In this document: piece after piece, positions 15,918-23,002 of the stretch
Layout: each line of letters opens with the position of its first letter
Position numbering within the stretch: the first letter of the stretch is position 1
Source of the DNA: JAVBNA01 sp031551875
GTDB taxonomy: Bacteria; Bacillota; Clostridia; Oscillospirales; Acutalibacteraceae
Length of the DNA stretch: 32,132 nucleotides
NCBI GenBank assembly: GCA_031551875.1
Contig: JAVBNA010000031.1
Coordinates: 1-32,132 of the forward strand
Reading direction: 5' to 3'
The notes under the pieces: model-generated
What the model was told of the DNA's origin: nothing
The model's input: the letters and a program-made list of their open reading frames with translations, nothing else
The model's database searches: none
Program-made: the position numbers and the translations under genes

Positions 15918-16274
15918 ATGCTGTTCAGAAGAATTCTTATGTGGATCGGCGTCGTGGCTCTTTTATGTCTTTTTGCGCTTCCGGCTGGTGCGGTGGAGAT
16001 GCCTGACGGGGATCAGCCGCCCGTAAGTGTGGGTGAGGAAGAGCTGACAGAAACCGAGTCGGAAACGGCTTCGGTGAACTCCGAGGGGTTAGACGAGGAT
16101 TTTGGAAAGAAGCTGGAAGCGGAGGGCGCGGGCGGCGTTAACATTTTCAGCTCAGCTGCGCCCGGCCAGATGTCCGCGCGCTCAGACGGAAGCCCTTGGG
16201 GAGGAATCTCCTTCATGGCCGCGGGCATTGCCCTGGGGATTGGGCTGGGCGTGGCGCGCAACAAGAAAAAATAA
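15918..16274 (+). CDS. Small secreted or membrane protein of unknown function
   Basis: I do not recognise this 118-residue protein. It has an N-terminal signal peptide (cleavage near PAGA), an acidic Glu/Ser/Thr-rich middle (about residues 30-85), and a C-terminal hydrophobic segment (GISFMAAGIALGIGLGVA) followed by a positive RNKKK end. That layout suits a protein anchored by its C-terminus with the acidic part outside the cell. It is not an LPXTG protein. GGGGGGAAG lies 8 bases before the ATG. It follows sigK by 63 bases with no clear terminator between, so it could be co-transcribed with sigK, which would suggest a sporulation link, but that is only context. Confidence 0.7.
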   Translation: MLFRRILMWIGVVALLCLFALPAGAVEMPDGDQPPVSVGEEELTETESETASVNSEGLDEDFGKKLEAEGAGGVNIFSSAAPGQMSARSDGSPWGGISFMAAGIALGIGLGVARNKKK

Positions 16275-16324
16275 CCGGTCTTGACCCCGGAGCTTGCTCC
16301 GAAATGCGGTTACTTTGTAATAAA

Positions 16325-16360
16325 GAAAGGGAATGAACATGGCAGTGTTCATTCCCTTTC
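16325..16360. terminator. Bidirectional terminator between convergent genes
   Basis: A perfect inverted repeat, GAAAGGGAATGAAC with GTTCATTCCCTTTC, surrounds an eight-base loop. Read on the minus strand it is followed by TTTATTAC and serves the unknown gene ending at 16365. It probably also stops transcripts coming from the plus-strand gene. Confidence 0.85.
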
Positions 16361-16364
16361 GCGT

Positions 16365-17186
16365 TTACCGTTTGGTAGCAAGTGTGTCCCCGGTGAACTT
16401 GCCCATCAGGCCGCCCTTGGTCTTGGGCTTTTCGGGCTTGGCGGGCTTGTCACGGTATTTGCGTCCGGCAAGCCAGATTTTACGCAGACTTTCATCCAGC
16501 TTTTCCGCGACTGCTTTTTCCAGCTCTTCGTCGCGGATCGAATTGAGGATGACTTGTGTGATGATGCCCCTGGTATCAAGATCTCCGTTTTTATAGTTGT
16601 CATTGATCGACGAGAACACCTTGTCCGACAGCTTGGAATCCACGCCGCCGTTGTAACGGTCGCCCCATGCTGCGACAATCTTGGGCGCCACCTTTTCCCG
16701 CATAAAATAGACGGGAAGAACGTCGGGGTGGTAAAACTTATGCTCGTTGAGCTCCTCTTTCAGGTCGGGGAAGAGTGTGACCATGCGGTTGATGAAAAAT
16801 ACGGGGTCAACATTGTTTTCGTCATCCTTTTTCACCCGCTTTTTAATTTTGGCGACCGCGCGGGAAGAACCGGACACACTTTCTACGAAGTCATTGGCAA
16901 TGCTCTCGGAGTCGCGCTCGGTATCGGTTTCAGGATCGAACATCCAGATGGATGCGTCGGTCCATTTTTCGTCAGCGACGCCGTTCTCCACTGCGCAGAT
17001 CCGCAGGATAAAGCGCTTGTTTTCCGCGTCAAAAAAGACGCCGTACGCATTGTCTTTTCCGGTGAAAAGGGCATAGCGGCTGCTTTCGCCGTCCTTTTCC
17101 TCCTGCGCCCACGACGTTGTGTATCCCATGCCCTTCAGTGCCGTGTCCAATTTGCCGGCAATCAGCTCCATGGCTTTATCTTGCAT
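16365..17186 (-). CDS. Conserved-looking hypothetical protein
   Basis: I do not recognise this 273-residue protein. It is soluble and highly charged, with no signal peptide or membrane segment. The N-terminal half looks alpha/beta (YALFTGKDNAYGVFFDAENKRFILRICAVENG, then a W-containing segment and ETDTERDSESIANDFVESV). The second half is helical (VAKIKKRVKKDDENNVDPVFFINRMVTLFPDLKEELN, DEELEKAVAEKLDESLRKIW), and the tail is basic and lysine/proline-rich. It is a real gene: it has its own promoter (GTGACA-N17-TATAAT), a ribosome binding site (GGAGTG) and a terminator, and codon use matches the neighbours. Large antisense open frames here are shadows. No function can be inferred. Confidence 0.8.
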   Translation of the reverse strand: MQDKAMELIAGKLDTALKGMGYTTSWAQEEKDGESSRYALFTGKDNAYGVFFDAENKRFILRICAVENGVADEKWTDASIWMFDPETDTERDSESIANDFVESVSGSSRAVAKIKKRVKKDDENNVDPVFFINRMVTLFPDLKEELNEHKFYHPDVLPVYFMREKVAPKIVAAWGDRYNGGVDSKLSDKVFSSINDNYKNGDLDTRGIITQVILNSIRDEELEKAVAEKLDESLRKIWLAGRKYRDKPAKPEKPKTKGGLMGKFTGDTLATKR

Positions 17187-17229
17187 ACCGATTCACTCCA
17201 AATTCAAATTCTTCCGTGTAGATTTATAT

Positions 17230-17258
17230 ATTATACCAGTTTTTTTCCGGTTTGTCAC
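17230..17258 (-). promoter_or_regulatory. Sigma-A promoter of the hypothetical gene at 16365-17186
   Basis: On the minus strand, GTGACA (17253-17258) and TATAAT (17230-17235) are separated by exactly 17 bases. This is a near-consensus vegetative promoter about 45 bases upstream of the start codon. Confidence 0.75.
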
Positions 17259-17286
17259 CCCCTCGATTTTGTGGGACGGCATTCCC

Positions 17287-17315
17287 TTGACAAACGCGGA
17301 AAACCGCGCTATACT
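17287..17315 (+). promoter_or_regulatory. Strong sigma-A promoter of the Crp/Fnr-ABC operon
   Basis: Consensus TTGACA (17287-17292) and TATACT (17310-17315) are 17 bases apart. The spacer holds a perfect palindrome, CGCGGAAAACCGCG (17295-17308), that could be an operator. Confidence 0.85.
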
Positions 17316-17327
17316 ATACACATAAAG

Positions 17328-17343
17328 TGTCTCAAATGATACA
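17328..17343. promoter_or_regulatory. Candidate Crp/Fnr-type operator
   Basis: TGTCTCAAATGATACA is a near-perfect palindrome of the form TGTxTCA-N2-TGAxACA, resembling Crp/Fnr half-sites. It lies just downstream of the predicted transcription start and before the ribosome binding site of a Crp/Fnr-family gene, so binding there would repress the regulator's own operon. Confidence 0.5.
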
Positions 17344-17358
17344 AACTTGGAGGAAGAA

Positions 17359-18072
17359 ATGGAGCGCTGTCAAAAATCCCCCAACCTGAAACGCCTTCTG
17401 TCCGACAGCTTTTTATTTGCGGACGTTGATGTGCGGCAGGCCGATTTTGCTTTCGGGCATGAGGGCTGTGAGGTGTACGGGTTTTCTCCGCAGGAGGCGG
17501 TGTTTACGCGGGCGGATTTTCGTCGCTGTCTGGGGTTTGTGGTGTCAGGCGTGCTGCGTGCGGCCAAGCCGACCGCGGGCGGAGGCGAGGTTGTGATGGG
17601 ACGCTTCGGCGCGGGGGAGGTGTTCGGCGCAGCGGCGCTTTTCAATGAGGACAGTACCTATGTGTCGCACATTGTCTGCAAATCCGCGGCCAAAGTGATC
17701 TTTCTTAGCCAGGGGCTTCTGCGAGAGCTGTTTGTCCGTGACGCCCGCATCGCGGAAAACTACATCGTCTACCTGTCTGGCCGCCTGTGCCATCTCAATC
17801 GGAAAATTGACGGCTTCACCGAGGTGCGGGCCGAAGCACGGCTGGCGCGCTATCTGTGTGACCTCTGGGACGCGCAGGAATCCGACGCAGTCAAGCTGCC
17901 CTGTACGCTGTCCGATCTGTGCCGTGTGCTTGCCATCGGGCGTGCATCGCTCTACCGCGCGATGGAAACGCTGACTGAAGAGCACTACATCCGGCGCGCC
18001 GGCCGGGAGATTGTGTTCCTTGACCCCGAAGGGATGCGCGCCCTGCTGTCATCCAACCCTGAGCAGGCATAA
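17359..18072 (+). CDS. Crp/Fnr family transcriptional regulator
   Basis: The 237-residue protein has an N-terminal cyclic-nucleotide-binding-like beta-barrel (GRFGAGEVFGAAALFNEDSTYVSHI, about residues 77-101), a long dimerisation helix (about 135-165) and a C-terminal winged helix-turn-helix (TLSDLCRVLAIGRASLYRAME, about 187-207, then GREIVFLDPEGM). The usual cAMP-contacting RxS pair in the barrel is not seen, so the effector is unknown. The FNR-type N-terminal cysteine cluster is also absent. The ATG at 17359 is 5 bases after GGAGG; an in-frame TTG at 17347 overlaps that site. The gene is the first of an operon with an ABC importer; the gap to the next gene is 52 bases with no terminator. 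The operator-like palindrome in its leader suggests autoregulation. Confidence 0.88.
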   Translation: MERCQKSPNLKRLLSDSFLFADVDVRQADFAFGHEGCEVYGFSPQEAVFTRADFRRCLGFVVSGVLRAAKPTAGGGEVVMGRFGAGEVFGAAALFNEDSTYVSHIVCKSAAKVIFLSQGLLRELFVRDARIAENYIVYLSGRLCHLNRKIDGFTEVRAEARLARYLCDLWDAQESDAVKLPCTLSDLCRVLAIGRASLYRAMETLTEEHYIRRAGREIVFLDPEGMRALLSSNPEQA

Positions 18073-18124
18073 GCATGCCGTTTCAGGTGAAAGATATAAA
18101 ACAACAAGGAAAGAGGGTATTTGT

Positions 18125-19165
18125 ATGAAAAAGACAAAACAGCTGCTCGCGATGCTGTTGGCGCTGATTCTGGCGACGGGGCTTGCGTCCTGCACCAAAA
18201 AGGACAACGCCTCGGATGAAAAGACTGGAGCAGTCTCTACGGAGACCGTGTCGGATCAGACCATCAGCGAAGCGCCCAAAACCACCGTCAACATCGCCTA
18301 TTTGACCGGCCCGACGGGGCTGAGCATGGTCAACCTGATGGAGGATTCTCTGGACGCCTACAATCTCTACAATTTTACGGGCTATAGCGCGCCCGACGAG
18401 GCGGTCGCCCAGATCACGAGCGGCGCCGCCGACATCGCCGCCGTGCCGACCAATGTCGCGGCAACGCTGTACAACAAAACCGGCGGCAAGGTGCAGATCC
18501 TCGCGCTCAATACACTGGGCGTGCTGTATGTCCTGTCAAACGGGGAAGACGTGGAAAAAGTGTCCGATTTAAAGGGCAAGACGCTCATGGCGTCGGGACA
18601 GGGCTCCACAGCGGAGTACGCGCTGGGCTACATCCTGACCGAGAACAAGCTCAACCCCGGGAAGGACGTCAAGATCGAGTACAAGGCGCAGCACGCCGAG
18701 CTCGCGACCCTGATGATCTCGGGCGACGTCAAGCTGGGCATGCTGCCCGAGCCGTTTGTCACCCAAGTGACAGCGAAGAACAAGGACGTCAAGGTGGCGC
18801 TCGACCTGACCCGGGAATGGAAGGCGGTCGCCGGTGACAAGAGTGATCTGACCATGGGCTGCCTCATCGTGCGCAAGGAGTTCGCCGAGCAGAACAAGGA
18901 CGCCCTGGATCACTTCCTGGACGAATACAAGGCTTCGGCTGGGGCGGCCAATGCCGACGCGGCAGCGACCGGCGAGTACGCGGAGAAATACAACGTCATG
19001 GCGGCCGACGTGGCAACAGCCGCGCTTCCCAAGTGCAACATCACCTATATGGACGGCGACGCGATGAAAACATCGGTTTCAAGCTTCCTGACCGTGCTCA
19101 TGGAAGCCAACCCGAAATCTATCGGAGGAACGATGCCCGGTGACGACTTCTACTACAAACGGTAA
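18125..19165 (+). CDS. ABC transporter substrate-binding lipoprotein, NitT/TauT (NMT1-like) family
   Basis: The 346-residue protein has a lipoprotein signal peptide with the lipobox LASC (Cys 23). A two-lobe binding fold of the SsuA/TauA/NMT1 type follows: YLTGPTGLSMVNLMED at the start of the first lobe, SGAADIAAVPTNVAATLYNK, VSDLKGKTLMASGQGSTAEYAL and GMLPEPFVTQV. These features mark the family that delivers nitrate, sulfonates, taurine or thiamine precursors. The actual substrate cannot be read from sequence. GAAAGAGGG lies before the ATG. The permease gene overlaps its 3' end by 26 bases, a sign of translational coupling. Confidence 0.9.
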   Translation: MKKTKQLLAMLLALILATGLASCTKKDNASDEKTGAVSTETVSDQTISEAPKTTVNIAYLTGPTGLSMVNLMEDSLDAYNLYNFTGYSAPDEAVAQITSGAADIAAVPTNVAATLYNKTGGKVQILALNTLGVLYVLSNGEDVEKVSDLKGKTLMASGQGSTAEYALGYILTENKLNPGKDVKIEYKAQHAELATLMISGDVKLGMLPEPFVTQVTAKNKDVKVALDLTREWKAVAGDKSDLTMGCLIVRKEFAEQNKDALDHFLDEYKASAGAANADAAATGEYAEKYNVMAADVATAALPKCNITYMDGDAMKTSVSSFLTVLMEANPKSIGGTMPGDDFYYKR

Positions 19166-19931
19166 AGTGAAGCAGCTGCGCACATTTGCAAAAAAAACGG
19201 CCGCCGCCCTGTTCTGGGTGGCGGTCTGGCAGGTTGCGTCCATGTTGGTTGGGCAGGAGATCTTAGTACCGTCTCCTGCCCAAGTTTTTGTGCGGCTGTC
19301 GGTGCTTGTGGGGAAGGAGTCCTTCTGGCTCAACACCGGGGGGTCGCTCGCGCGTGTTCTGGGCGGCTTTACGATTGCGGTGGTGCTGGGAACGGTATTT
19401 GCGGTCTGCGCCCATCGCGCGCCCCTCTTTCGTATACTGATAGAACCTGCCATTTCTGTAGTCAAAGCAACACCTGTTGCCTCTTTTATCATTCTAATAC
19501 TGGTGTGGATGAACGCCTCCTACATGCCTGTCCTGATCAGCATGCTGATGGTGCTGCCCGGCGTGTACGTCAGTGTGCGCATGGGCATCCAAAGCACCGA
19601 CCCGCAGCTGCTTGAGATGGCACACGTCTTTCGCGTGTCCGGGCGAAAAATAATCATGCGCATCTATGTCCCGTCGGTCAGACCCTTTTTCTTTGCCGCA
19701 TGCAAGACCGGGCTGGGGCTGGCGTGGAAAGCGGGTGTGGCCGCCGAGGTGCTGGGAAACACCTTCCACTCCATCGGCGGGCAAATCTTCGAGTCCAAGA
19801 TTTATCTGGAGACGGTCGACCTGTTTGCGTGGACGCTGGTGGTGATCGTGCTGAGCATGATCATCGAGAAGGTTGTGCTGAGCCTGTTTCGCAGGCTGGG
19901 CGAGCGGGAGACGAGGAAGGGAGAAGCATGA
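19140..19931 (+). CDS. ABC transporter permease, NitT/TauT type
   Basis: The 263-residue protein has about six membrane segments (for example LFWVAVWQVASMLVG, FTIAVVLGTVFAVC, VASFIILILVW, LVVIVLSMIIEKVVL). The cytoplasmic EAA loop that docks on the ATPase is EMAHVFRVSGRKIIMRIYVPSVRPFF, followed by LAWKAGVAAEVLG, both typical for SsuC/TauC permeases. The start is probably the GTG at 19140, 11 bases after GGAGG inside the preceding gene; a GTG at 19167 is an alternative that would avoid the overlap. The stop overlaps the ATPase start (ATGA), so the operon is tightly coupled. Confidence 0.88.
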   Translation: MTTSTTNGKVKQLRTFAKKTAAALFWVAVWQVASMLVGQEILVPSPAQVFVRLSVLVGKESFWLNTGGSLARVLGGFTIAVVLGTVFAVCAHRAPLFRILIEPAISVVKATPVASFIILILVWMNASYMPVLISMLMVLPGVYVSVRMGIQSTDPQLLEMAHVFRVSGRKIIMRIYVPSVRPFFFAACKTGLGLAWKAGVAAEVLGNTFHSIGGQIFESKIYLETVDLFAWTLVVIVLSMIIEKVVLSLFRRLGERETRKGEA

Positions 19932-20518
19932 ACACGACGCTGAAAAACGTATCCTTCGCCTACGACGGCCATCCGATCATTACCGGCTTGTCGCTTACGT
20001 TTCCCAAGCGCGGCATCCTCGCAGTCATGGGCGCGTCAGGCAGCGGCAAGACCACGCTGCTGCGCCTCATTTGCGGGCTTTTGACACCCGACAGCGGGGA
20101 AATCGTGCGCCCTGAAGGCCAGCGCCCCATATTCCTGTTTCAGGAGGATCGCTTGCTTCCGTGGAGTACAGCCCTTGAAAATGTATCCCTGATTACAGAA
20201 GATGACGATGTATCAAGAGCGTGGCTGCAAAAGGTGGGACTGGCCGGTTGGGAAAATGTGAGGCCCGGGCAGCTTTCGGGGGGCATGTGCCGCCGGGTTG
20301 CGATTGCGCGCGCACTGGCCGCGCAGGGTGACATTCTCCTGATGGATGAGCCGCTCAAGGGTTTGGACGCGGCGACCAAGCAGGACATCATGGCGCTGAT
20401 CAAGGAGCGCTGCCGCGACATCCCCGGCGTGATGGTCACCCATTACGAGGAGGAGGCGGCGTGTCTGGCAGACGAGGTTTTTTCTCTGGACGGCGCGGCT
20501 GTGGCCTGCGGCGTATAA
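19928..20518 (+). CDS. ABC transporter ATP-binding protein, NitT/TauT type
   Basis: The 196-residue ATPase has Walker A (GASGSGKTT), a Q-loop FLFQEDRLLPW (diagnostic of the SsuB/TauB group), the signature LSGGMCRR, Walker B (ILLMDEPLKGLD) and the switch histidine in VMVTHYEEEA. It is shorter than typical SsuB/TauB (about 240-260 residues) because it ends soon after the H-loop, so it lacks the C-terminal helices, but all catalytic parts are present. The ATG at 19928 overlaps the permease stop. It completes the importer with the two genes before it. Confidence 0.9.
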   Translation: MNTTLKNVSFAYDGHPIITGLSLTFPKRGILAVMGASGSGKTTLLRLICGLLTPDSGEIVRPEGQRPIFLFQEDRLLPWSTALENVSLITEDDDVSRAWLQKVGLAGWENVRPGQLSGGMCRRVAIARALAAQGDILLMDEPLKGLDAATKQDIMALIKERCRDIPGVMVTHYEEEAACLADEVFSLDGAAVACGV

Positions 20519-20527
20519 TTGACGGTA

Positions 20528-20563
20528 AAAACCGGTGCGGACTTTCACGTCCGCACCGGTTTT
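20528..20563. terminator. Bidirectional terminator between the ABC operon and bofA
   Basis: A perfect 15-base stem, AAAACCGGTGCGGAC with GTCCGCACCGGTTTT, has a six-base loop. It works for both converging transcripts: T run on the plus strand, and A run at the start giving a U tail on the minus strand. Confidence 0.92.
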
Positions 20564-20565
20564 CG

Positions 20566-20829
20566 CTACATCGAAAAAATCAAATTGAGCGCCAGCATGG
20601 CGACGACGCCGGGCAGCCCGCACACAAATGTGATGCCCAGAGTTAGGATACTGACCGGGATGGCGATGCCGGTCAAAAGCCCCGCAAGGTTGACCGTGGC
20701 CAGCGCCGCAAACCCCTTCATGCCGCCGTAGAACACACTGCGCAGCGGCCTTTTCTTCACGGTCAGGACACGCAGCAGGATTAGCATAGCCACAATGCTG
20801 GCGAGGATCAGCACATAATCCAGAATCAC
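20566..20829 (-). CDS. bofA: Pro-sigma-K processing inhibitor BofA
   Basis: The 87-residue membrane protein has the same length as Bacillus BofA. The family region is recognisable: a first hydrophobic helix (YVLILASIVAMLILLRVL), then VNLAGLLTGIAIPVSILTLGITFVCGLPGVVAMLALNLIF, which aligns with the conserved VN...IPIN...GIPG pattern. BofA holds the SpoIVFB protease inactive in the outer forespore membrane until SpoIVB signals. The start is GTG at 20829 with GAGGGGCGG upstream. It follows yaaL by 55 bases in the same orientation, the same order as in Bacillus (yaaL-bofA). Confidence 0.9.
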   Translation of the reverse strand: MILDYVLILASIVAMLILLRVLTVKKRPLRSVFYGGMKGFAALATVNLAGLLTGIAIPVSILTLGITFVCGLPGVVAMLALNLIFSM

Positions 20830-20884
20830 AGTTTATCCGCCCCTCAAAAAAGTAGTAAAGGATGTTGCGTTTTCAGCCCACCCA

Positions 20885-21145
20885 TCATGCAATGGTTTCC
20901 AGACGGGGGATGGAGCCGATCCCGAGGCTTTTGGCTCGGCGCCGCAGATACCGGTAACGCGCCTCATAGAATTCCTGCTCGAAGATCCAAGCGTCGATCA
21001 GATCCTCGTCGGTTTCAAAACAAAACCGGCACAGGGACGCCTTCATACCGCGGCGCACCTCGTTGATCTCGTCGAGGAGGTTTTCAATTTCACGCTGGAG
21101 CGCCTGTTCCCGCTCAAGCGGGTGAAAACTCGTCACGTTTTCCAT
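20885..21145 (-). CDS. yaaL: DUF2508 family protein (YaaL)
   Basis: The 86-residue soluble protein is rich in charged helices: EREQALQREIENLLDEINEVRRGMKASLCRFCFETDEDLIDAWIFEQEFYEARYRYLRRRAKSLG has the look of DUF2508. Function is unknown. In Bacillus subtilis yaaL lies directly before bofA, and the same arrangement here supports both calls. A FCFE segment contains the second of two cysteines (CRFC). The ATG has AAAGGCGG upstream. Confidence 0.82.
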   Translation of the reverse strand: MENVTSFHPLEREQALQREIENLLDEINEVRRGMKASLCRFCFETDEDLIDAWIFEQEFYEARYRYLRRRAKSLGIGSIPRLETIA

Positions 21146-21168
21146 CCGATAAATCCGCCTTTCTGTTT

Positions 21169-21198
21169 ACTATATGTAACTAGACTAGGCAAATATTC
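21169..21198 (-). promoter_or_regulatory. Candidate sigma-E promoter for yaaL-bofA
   Basis: On the minus strand GAATATT (21192-21198) fits the sigma-E -35 consensus KMATATT fully. CATATAGT (21169-21176) is a 6 of 8 match to CATACAHT. The spacer is 15 bases, one more than usual. bofA is a sigma-E gene in Bacillus. Confidence 0.42.
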
Positions 21199-21520
21199 CG
21201 AACAATATTCAGATTTTAAAAAGATTTGATTTGTCCGGACGCATAGGACAATTCAAGGGGAACATATATTGGTATAGTCACAGACCACCTTATAGCATTT
21301 GTTTAAATTTTATAACATTTTTTTAAAAAATTCTGAAATTTAGGTGTCAAAAACGAAAAAATGTGGTATACTAGTAAAGGATGGATGAAGAGAAAAAATC
21401 TGACATGAGTTCATAAAAAGGAAACAGAATGTTACAAACCATGCAACAAGTGGGGTGTATACTGTGACCATCGACTTTGAGAAAGCCGAAATATTTGAGA
21501 AAGGAGGGAATGAAATTTTG
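21199..21520. other. AT-rich intergenic region upstream of the UspA-like gene
   Basis: About 320 bases without a gene. A sigma-A-like promoter for the downstream gene may be GTGTCA (21344-21349), 17 bases, TATACT (21367-21372); a second TATACT occurs at 21458-21463 without a good -35. A-tract and T-tract runs dominate the middle. No RNA gene or repeat was recognised. Confidence 0.45.
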
Positions 21521-21964
21521 ATGCGCAAATCAGCAAAAGCATCCATAGTCGTATGTGTGACCAATCAATATGACTGTTCGCGGCTCATCGAGGCCGGAAG
21601 GAAGATTGCTGATGAAAAAGGTCTTGCCCTTCACGTGCTCAGTGTTTCGCCGGTGAAAACGGCAGTGAGCGAGCGCTGTGAGGAACTTGAATTCCTGAGG
21701 GAAGTAACACAAAAAGCGCATGCCGAGATGACCGTATATTATGACGACGAACCCCAGATCGTTGCTGCCAGCTTTTTGAAGGAGGTCGGCGCAAAAGGGG
21801 TCGTGACCGGTATGCCCGGTGTGGAAAGCAACGGCTTTATCACCTTTTTACGGTGCATTTTCCCCGACATTGTCATTTCGATGGTGTCTCCTTCCGGCGA
21901 GGTATTTAACATGATCCGCTCCAGACGGCAACCCGCTGTGACGAAAACAGTAACGGCATTTTAA
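21521..21964 (+). CDS. Universal stress protein (UspA)-like nucleotide-binding fold protein
   Basis: The 147-residue protein begins with a beta strand SIVVCVTNQYDCSRLIEAGRKIADEKGLALHVLSVSP, as in the UspA-like domain of KdpD and in Usp proteins, and continues with an EELEFLREVTQKAHAEMTVYYDDEP helix-strand unit. The usual C-terminal ATP-binding signature GxxGxxxxxxGS is not clear (VVTGMPGVESNGFITFL is in that place), so nucleotide binding is doubtful. GGAGG lies 13 bases before the ATG at 21521; a TTG at 21518 in the same frame has better spacing. Upstream in-frame extension to 21455 overlaps this site and is unlikely. Function is unknown. A terminator follows. Confidence 0.65.
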   Translation: MRKSAKASIVVCVTNQYDCSRLIEAGRKIADEKGLALHVLSVSPVKTAVSERCEELEFLREVTQKAHAEMTVYYDDEPQIVAASFLKEVGAKGVVTGMPGVESNGFITFLRCIFPDIVISMVSPSGEVFNMIRSRRQPAVTKTVTAF

Positions 21965-21985
21965 GCCGGACACATAGATGAAAAA

Positions 21986-22022
21986 TCCCCGCGGCATACA
22001 TGTGCTGCGGGGTCGATTTTTT
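21986..22022 (+). terminator. Terminator after the UspA-like gene
   Basis: CCCCGCGGCA pairs with TGCTGCGGGG (one wobble) around TACATG-type loop bases, followed by TCGATTTTTT. Confidence 0.8.
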
Positions 22023-22037
22023 GATAAAATCTGGTAA

Positions 22038-22087
22038 CTGACACAGAAAAGCCCGCGTAAACACGCGGGCCTTTCTGTGTGTGTCAG
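22038..22087 (-). terminator. Terminator after spo0A
   Basis: A long inverted repeat, CTGACACAGAAA-GCCCGCGT with ACGCGGGC-TTTCTGTG-GTCAG, has a four-base loop and small bulges. It begins about 28 bases past the spo0A stop and probably also backs up the preceding terminator on the other strand. Confidence 0.85.
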
Positions 22088-22114
22088 CAATATTTAGAGA
22101 AGTTATACTTATAA

Positions 22115-22888
22115 TTAGGAAGCATTTTTAAGCTGTAGCCTCAGGTTATCGGAAATCATCGCAACAAACTCCGAATTGGTGGGCTTGCCTCTGGAATTGT
22201 GTATGGTATAGCCGAAATAAGAGTTGAGGATATCCACGTCGCCGCGGTCCCAAGCCACTTCGATGGCGTGACGGATAGCGCGTTCCACACGGGAGGAGGT
22301 GGTCTCAAAACGTTTTGCCACAGACGGGTAGAGCTGCTTGGTCACAGCGTTGATAATCTCAGGGTTGTTGACCGCTTTAATAATTGCATCGCGCAGATAG
22401 TGATATCCTTTAATATGTGCCGGGACACCGATCTGATGTAAAATTTCGGTTACGCGAACCTCGATATCATCGCTCATTCTTCCGGTTTGCATCATCATGT
22501 CTGAATTCCTCTTCTCTTTTAATTTTAATAATTCGCGGATGGTTCTTGCCATTTCTCCGGCATCGGCAGATTTGGTAAAGTAGGCCGCCGCACCCGCGCG
22601 AAGAAGCTCTCGTTTGAGAGCCGGACTTTCAAAGTCAGAGATTACCACAAAAACGGGGCGCGAAGCCTGATCTGCCACCGACTCCATGACCCCCACACCG
22701 TCCAGCCTGGGCAAAAAGACATGCAGGATCACCAGCTCAGGCGCATGGGCACGGATTAATTCGACAATACGAATGCCGTCCTTTGGCGCGGTCAGTATCT
22801 CAATGTACTCATGCTCGAAGGCCGCGGACAATTGCTCGGCCAGTTCGCCCGGCTCGTCCGGGACCAGGATCTTTTTCGATTCCGTCAT
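22115..22888 (-). CDS. spo0A: Sporulation master regulator Spo0A with altered receiver domain
   Basis: The 257-residue protein is Spo0A. The C-terminal DNA-binding domain is highly conserved (IGVPAHIKGYHYLRDAI, TTSSRVERAIRHAIEVAW, FGYTI, KPTNSEFVAMISDNLRL). The N-terminal receiver (1-120) aligns with the Bacillus protein but differs at the active site. Where VLVLD56IIMP stands in Bacillus this protein has LVILH56VFLP (codon CAT, 22721-22723), so the phosphoacceptor aspartate is missing. The acidic pair (D11, E12), the Thr/Ser (S84) and the Lys (K106) are kept, but the Pro after the Lys is Ser. The gene therefore could work without the normal phosphorelay, or the codon could be a base error. 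It lies directly after spoIVB, as in all Bacillota. A sigma-A promoter and tandem 0A boxes are upstream. Confidence 0.95.
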   Translation of the reverse strand: MTESKKILVPDEPGELAEQLSAAFEHEYIEILTAPKDGIRIVELIRAHAPELVILHVFLPRLDGVGVMESVADQASRPVFVVISDFESPALKRELLRAGAAAYFTKSADAGEMARTIRELLKLKEKRNSDMMMQTGRMSDDIEVRVTEILHQIGVPAHIKGYHYLRDAIIKAVNNPEIINAVTKQLYPSVAKRFETTSSRVERAIRHAIEVAWDRGDVDILNSYFGYTIHNSRGKPTNSEFVAMISDNLRLQLKNAS

Positions 22889-22933
22889 ACGAAATCCCCC
22901 GTTCTTTTGAAATCCCTTCTTTGTGCTGGCATC

Positions 22934-22962
22934 ATATTACCATAATTTGGTAAAATTGGCAA
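22934..22962 (-). promoter_or_regulatory. Sigma-A promoter of spo0A
   Basis: On the minus strand TTGCCA (22957-22962) and TAATAT (22934-22939) are 17 bases apart. An inverted repeat, TTACCA-N5-TGGTAA (22937-22953), overlaps the -10 and spacer and could be an operator. Confidence 0.75.
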
Positions 22963-23002
22963 TACTTTCTAAAGGATTAAATTCAAAAAAACGGAGGAAT
23001 CG

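Noticed and set aside
16281..17339. 352-codon plus-strand frame covering the hypothetical gene
   Set aside because: The minus-strand gene has a promoter, ribosome binding site and terminator in the right places; the plus-strand frame would run through the terminator and the divergent promoter.
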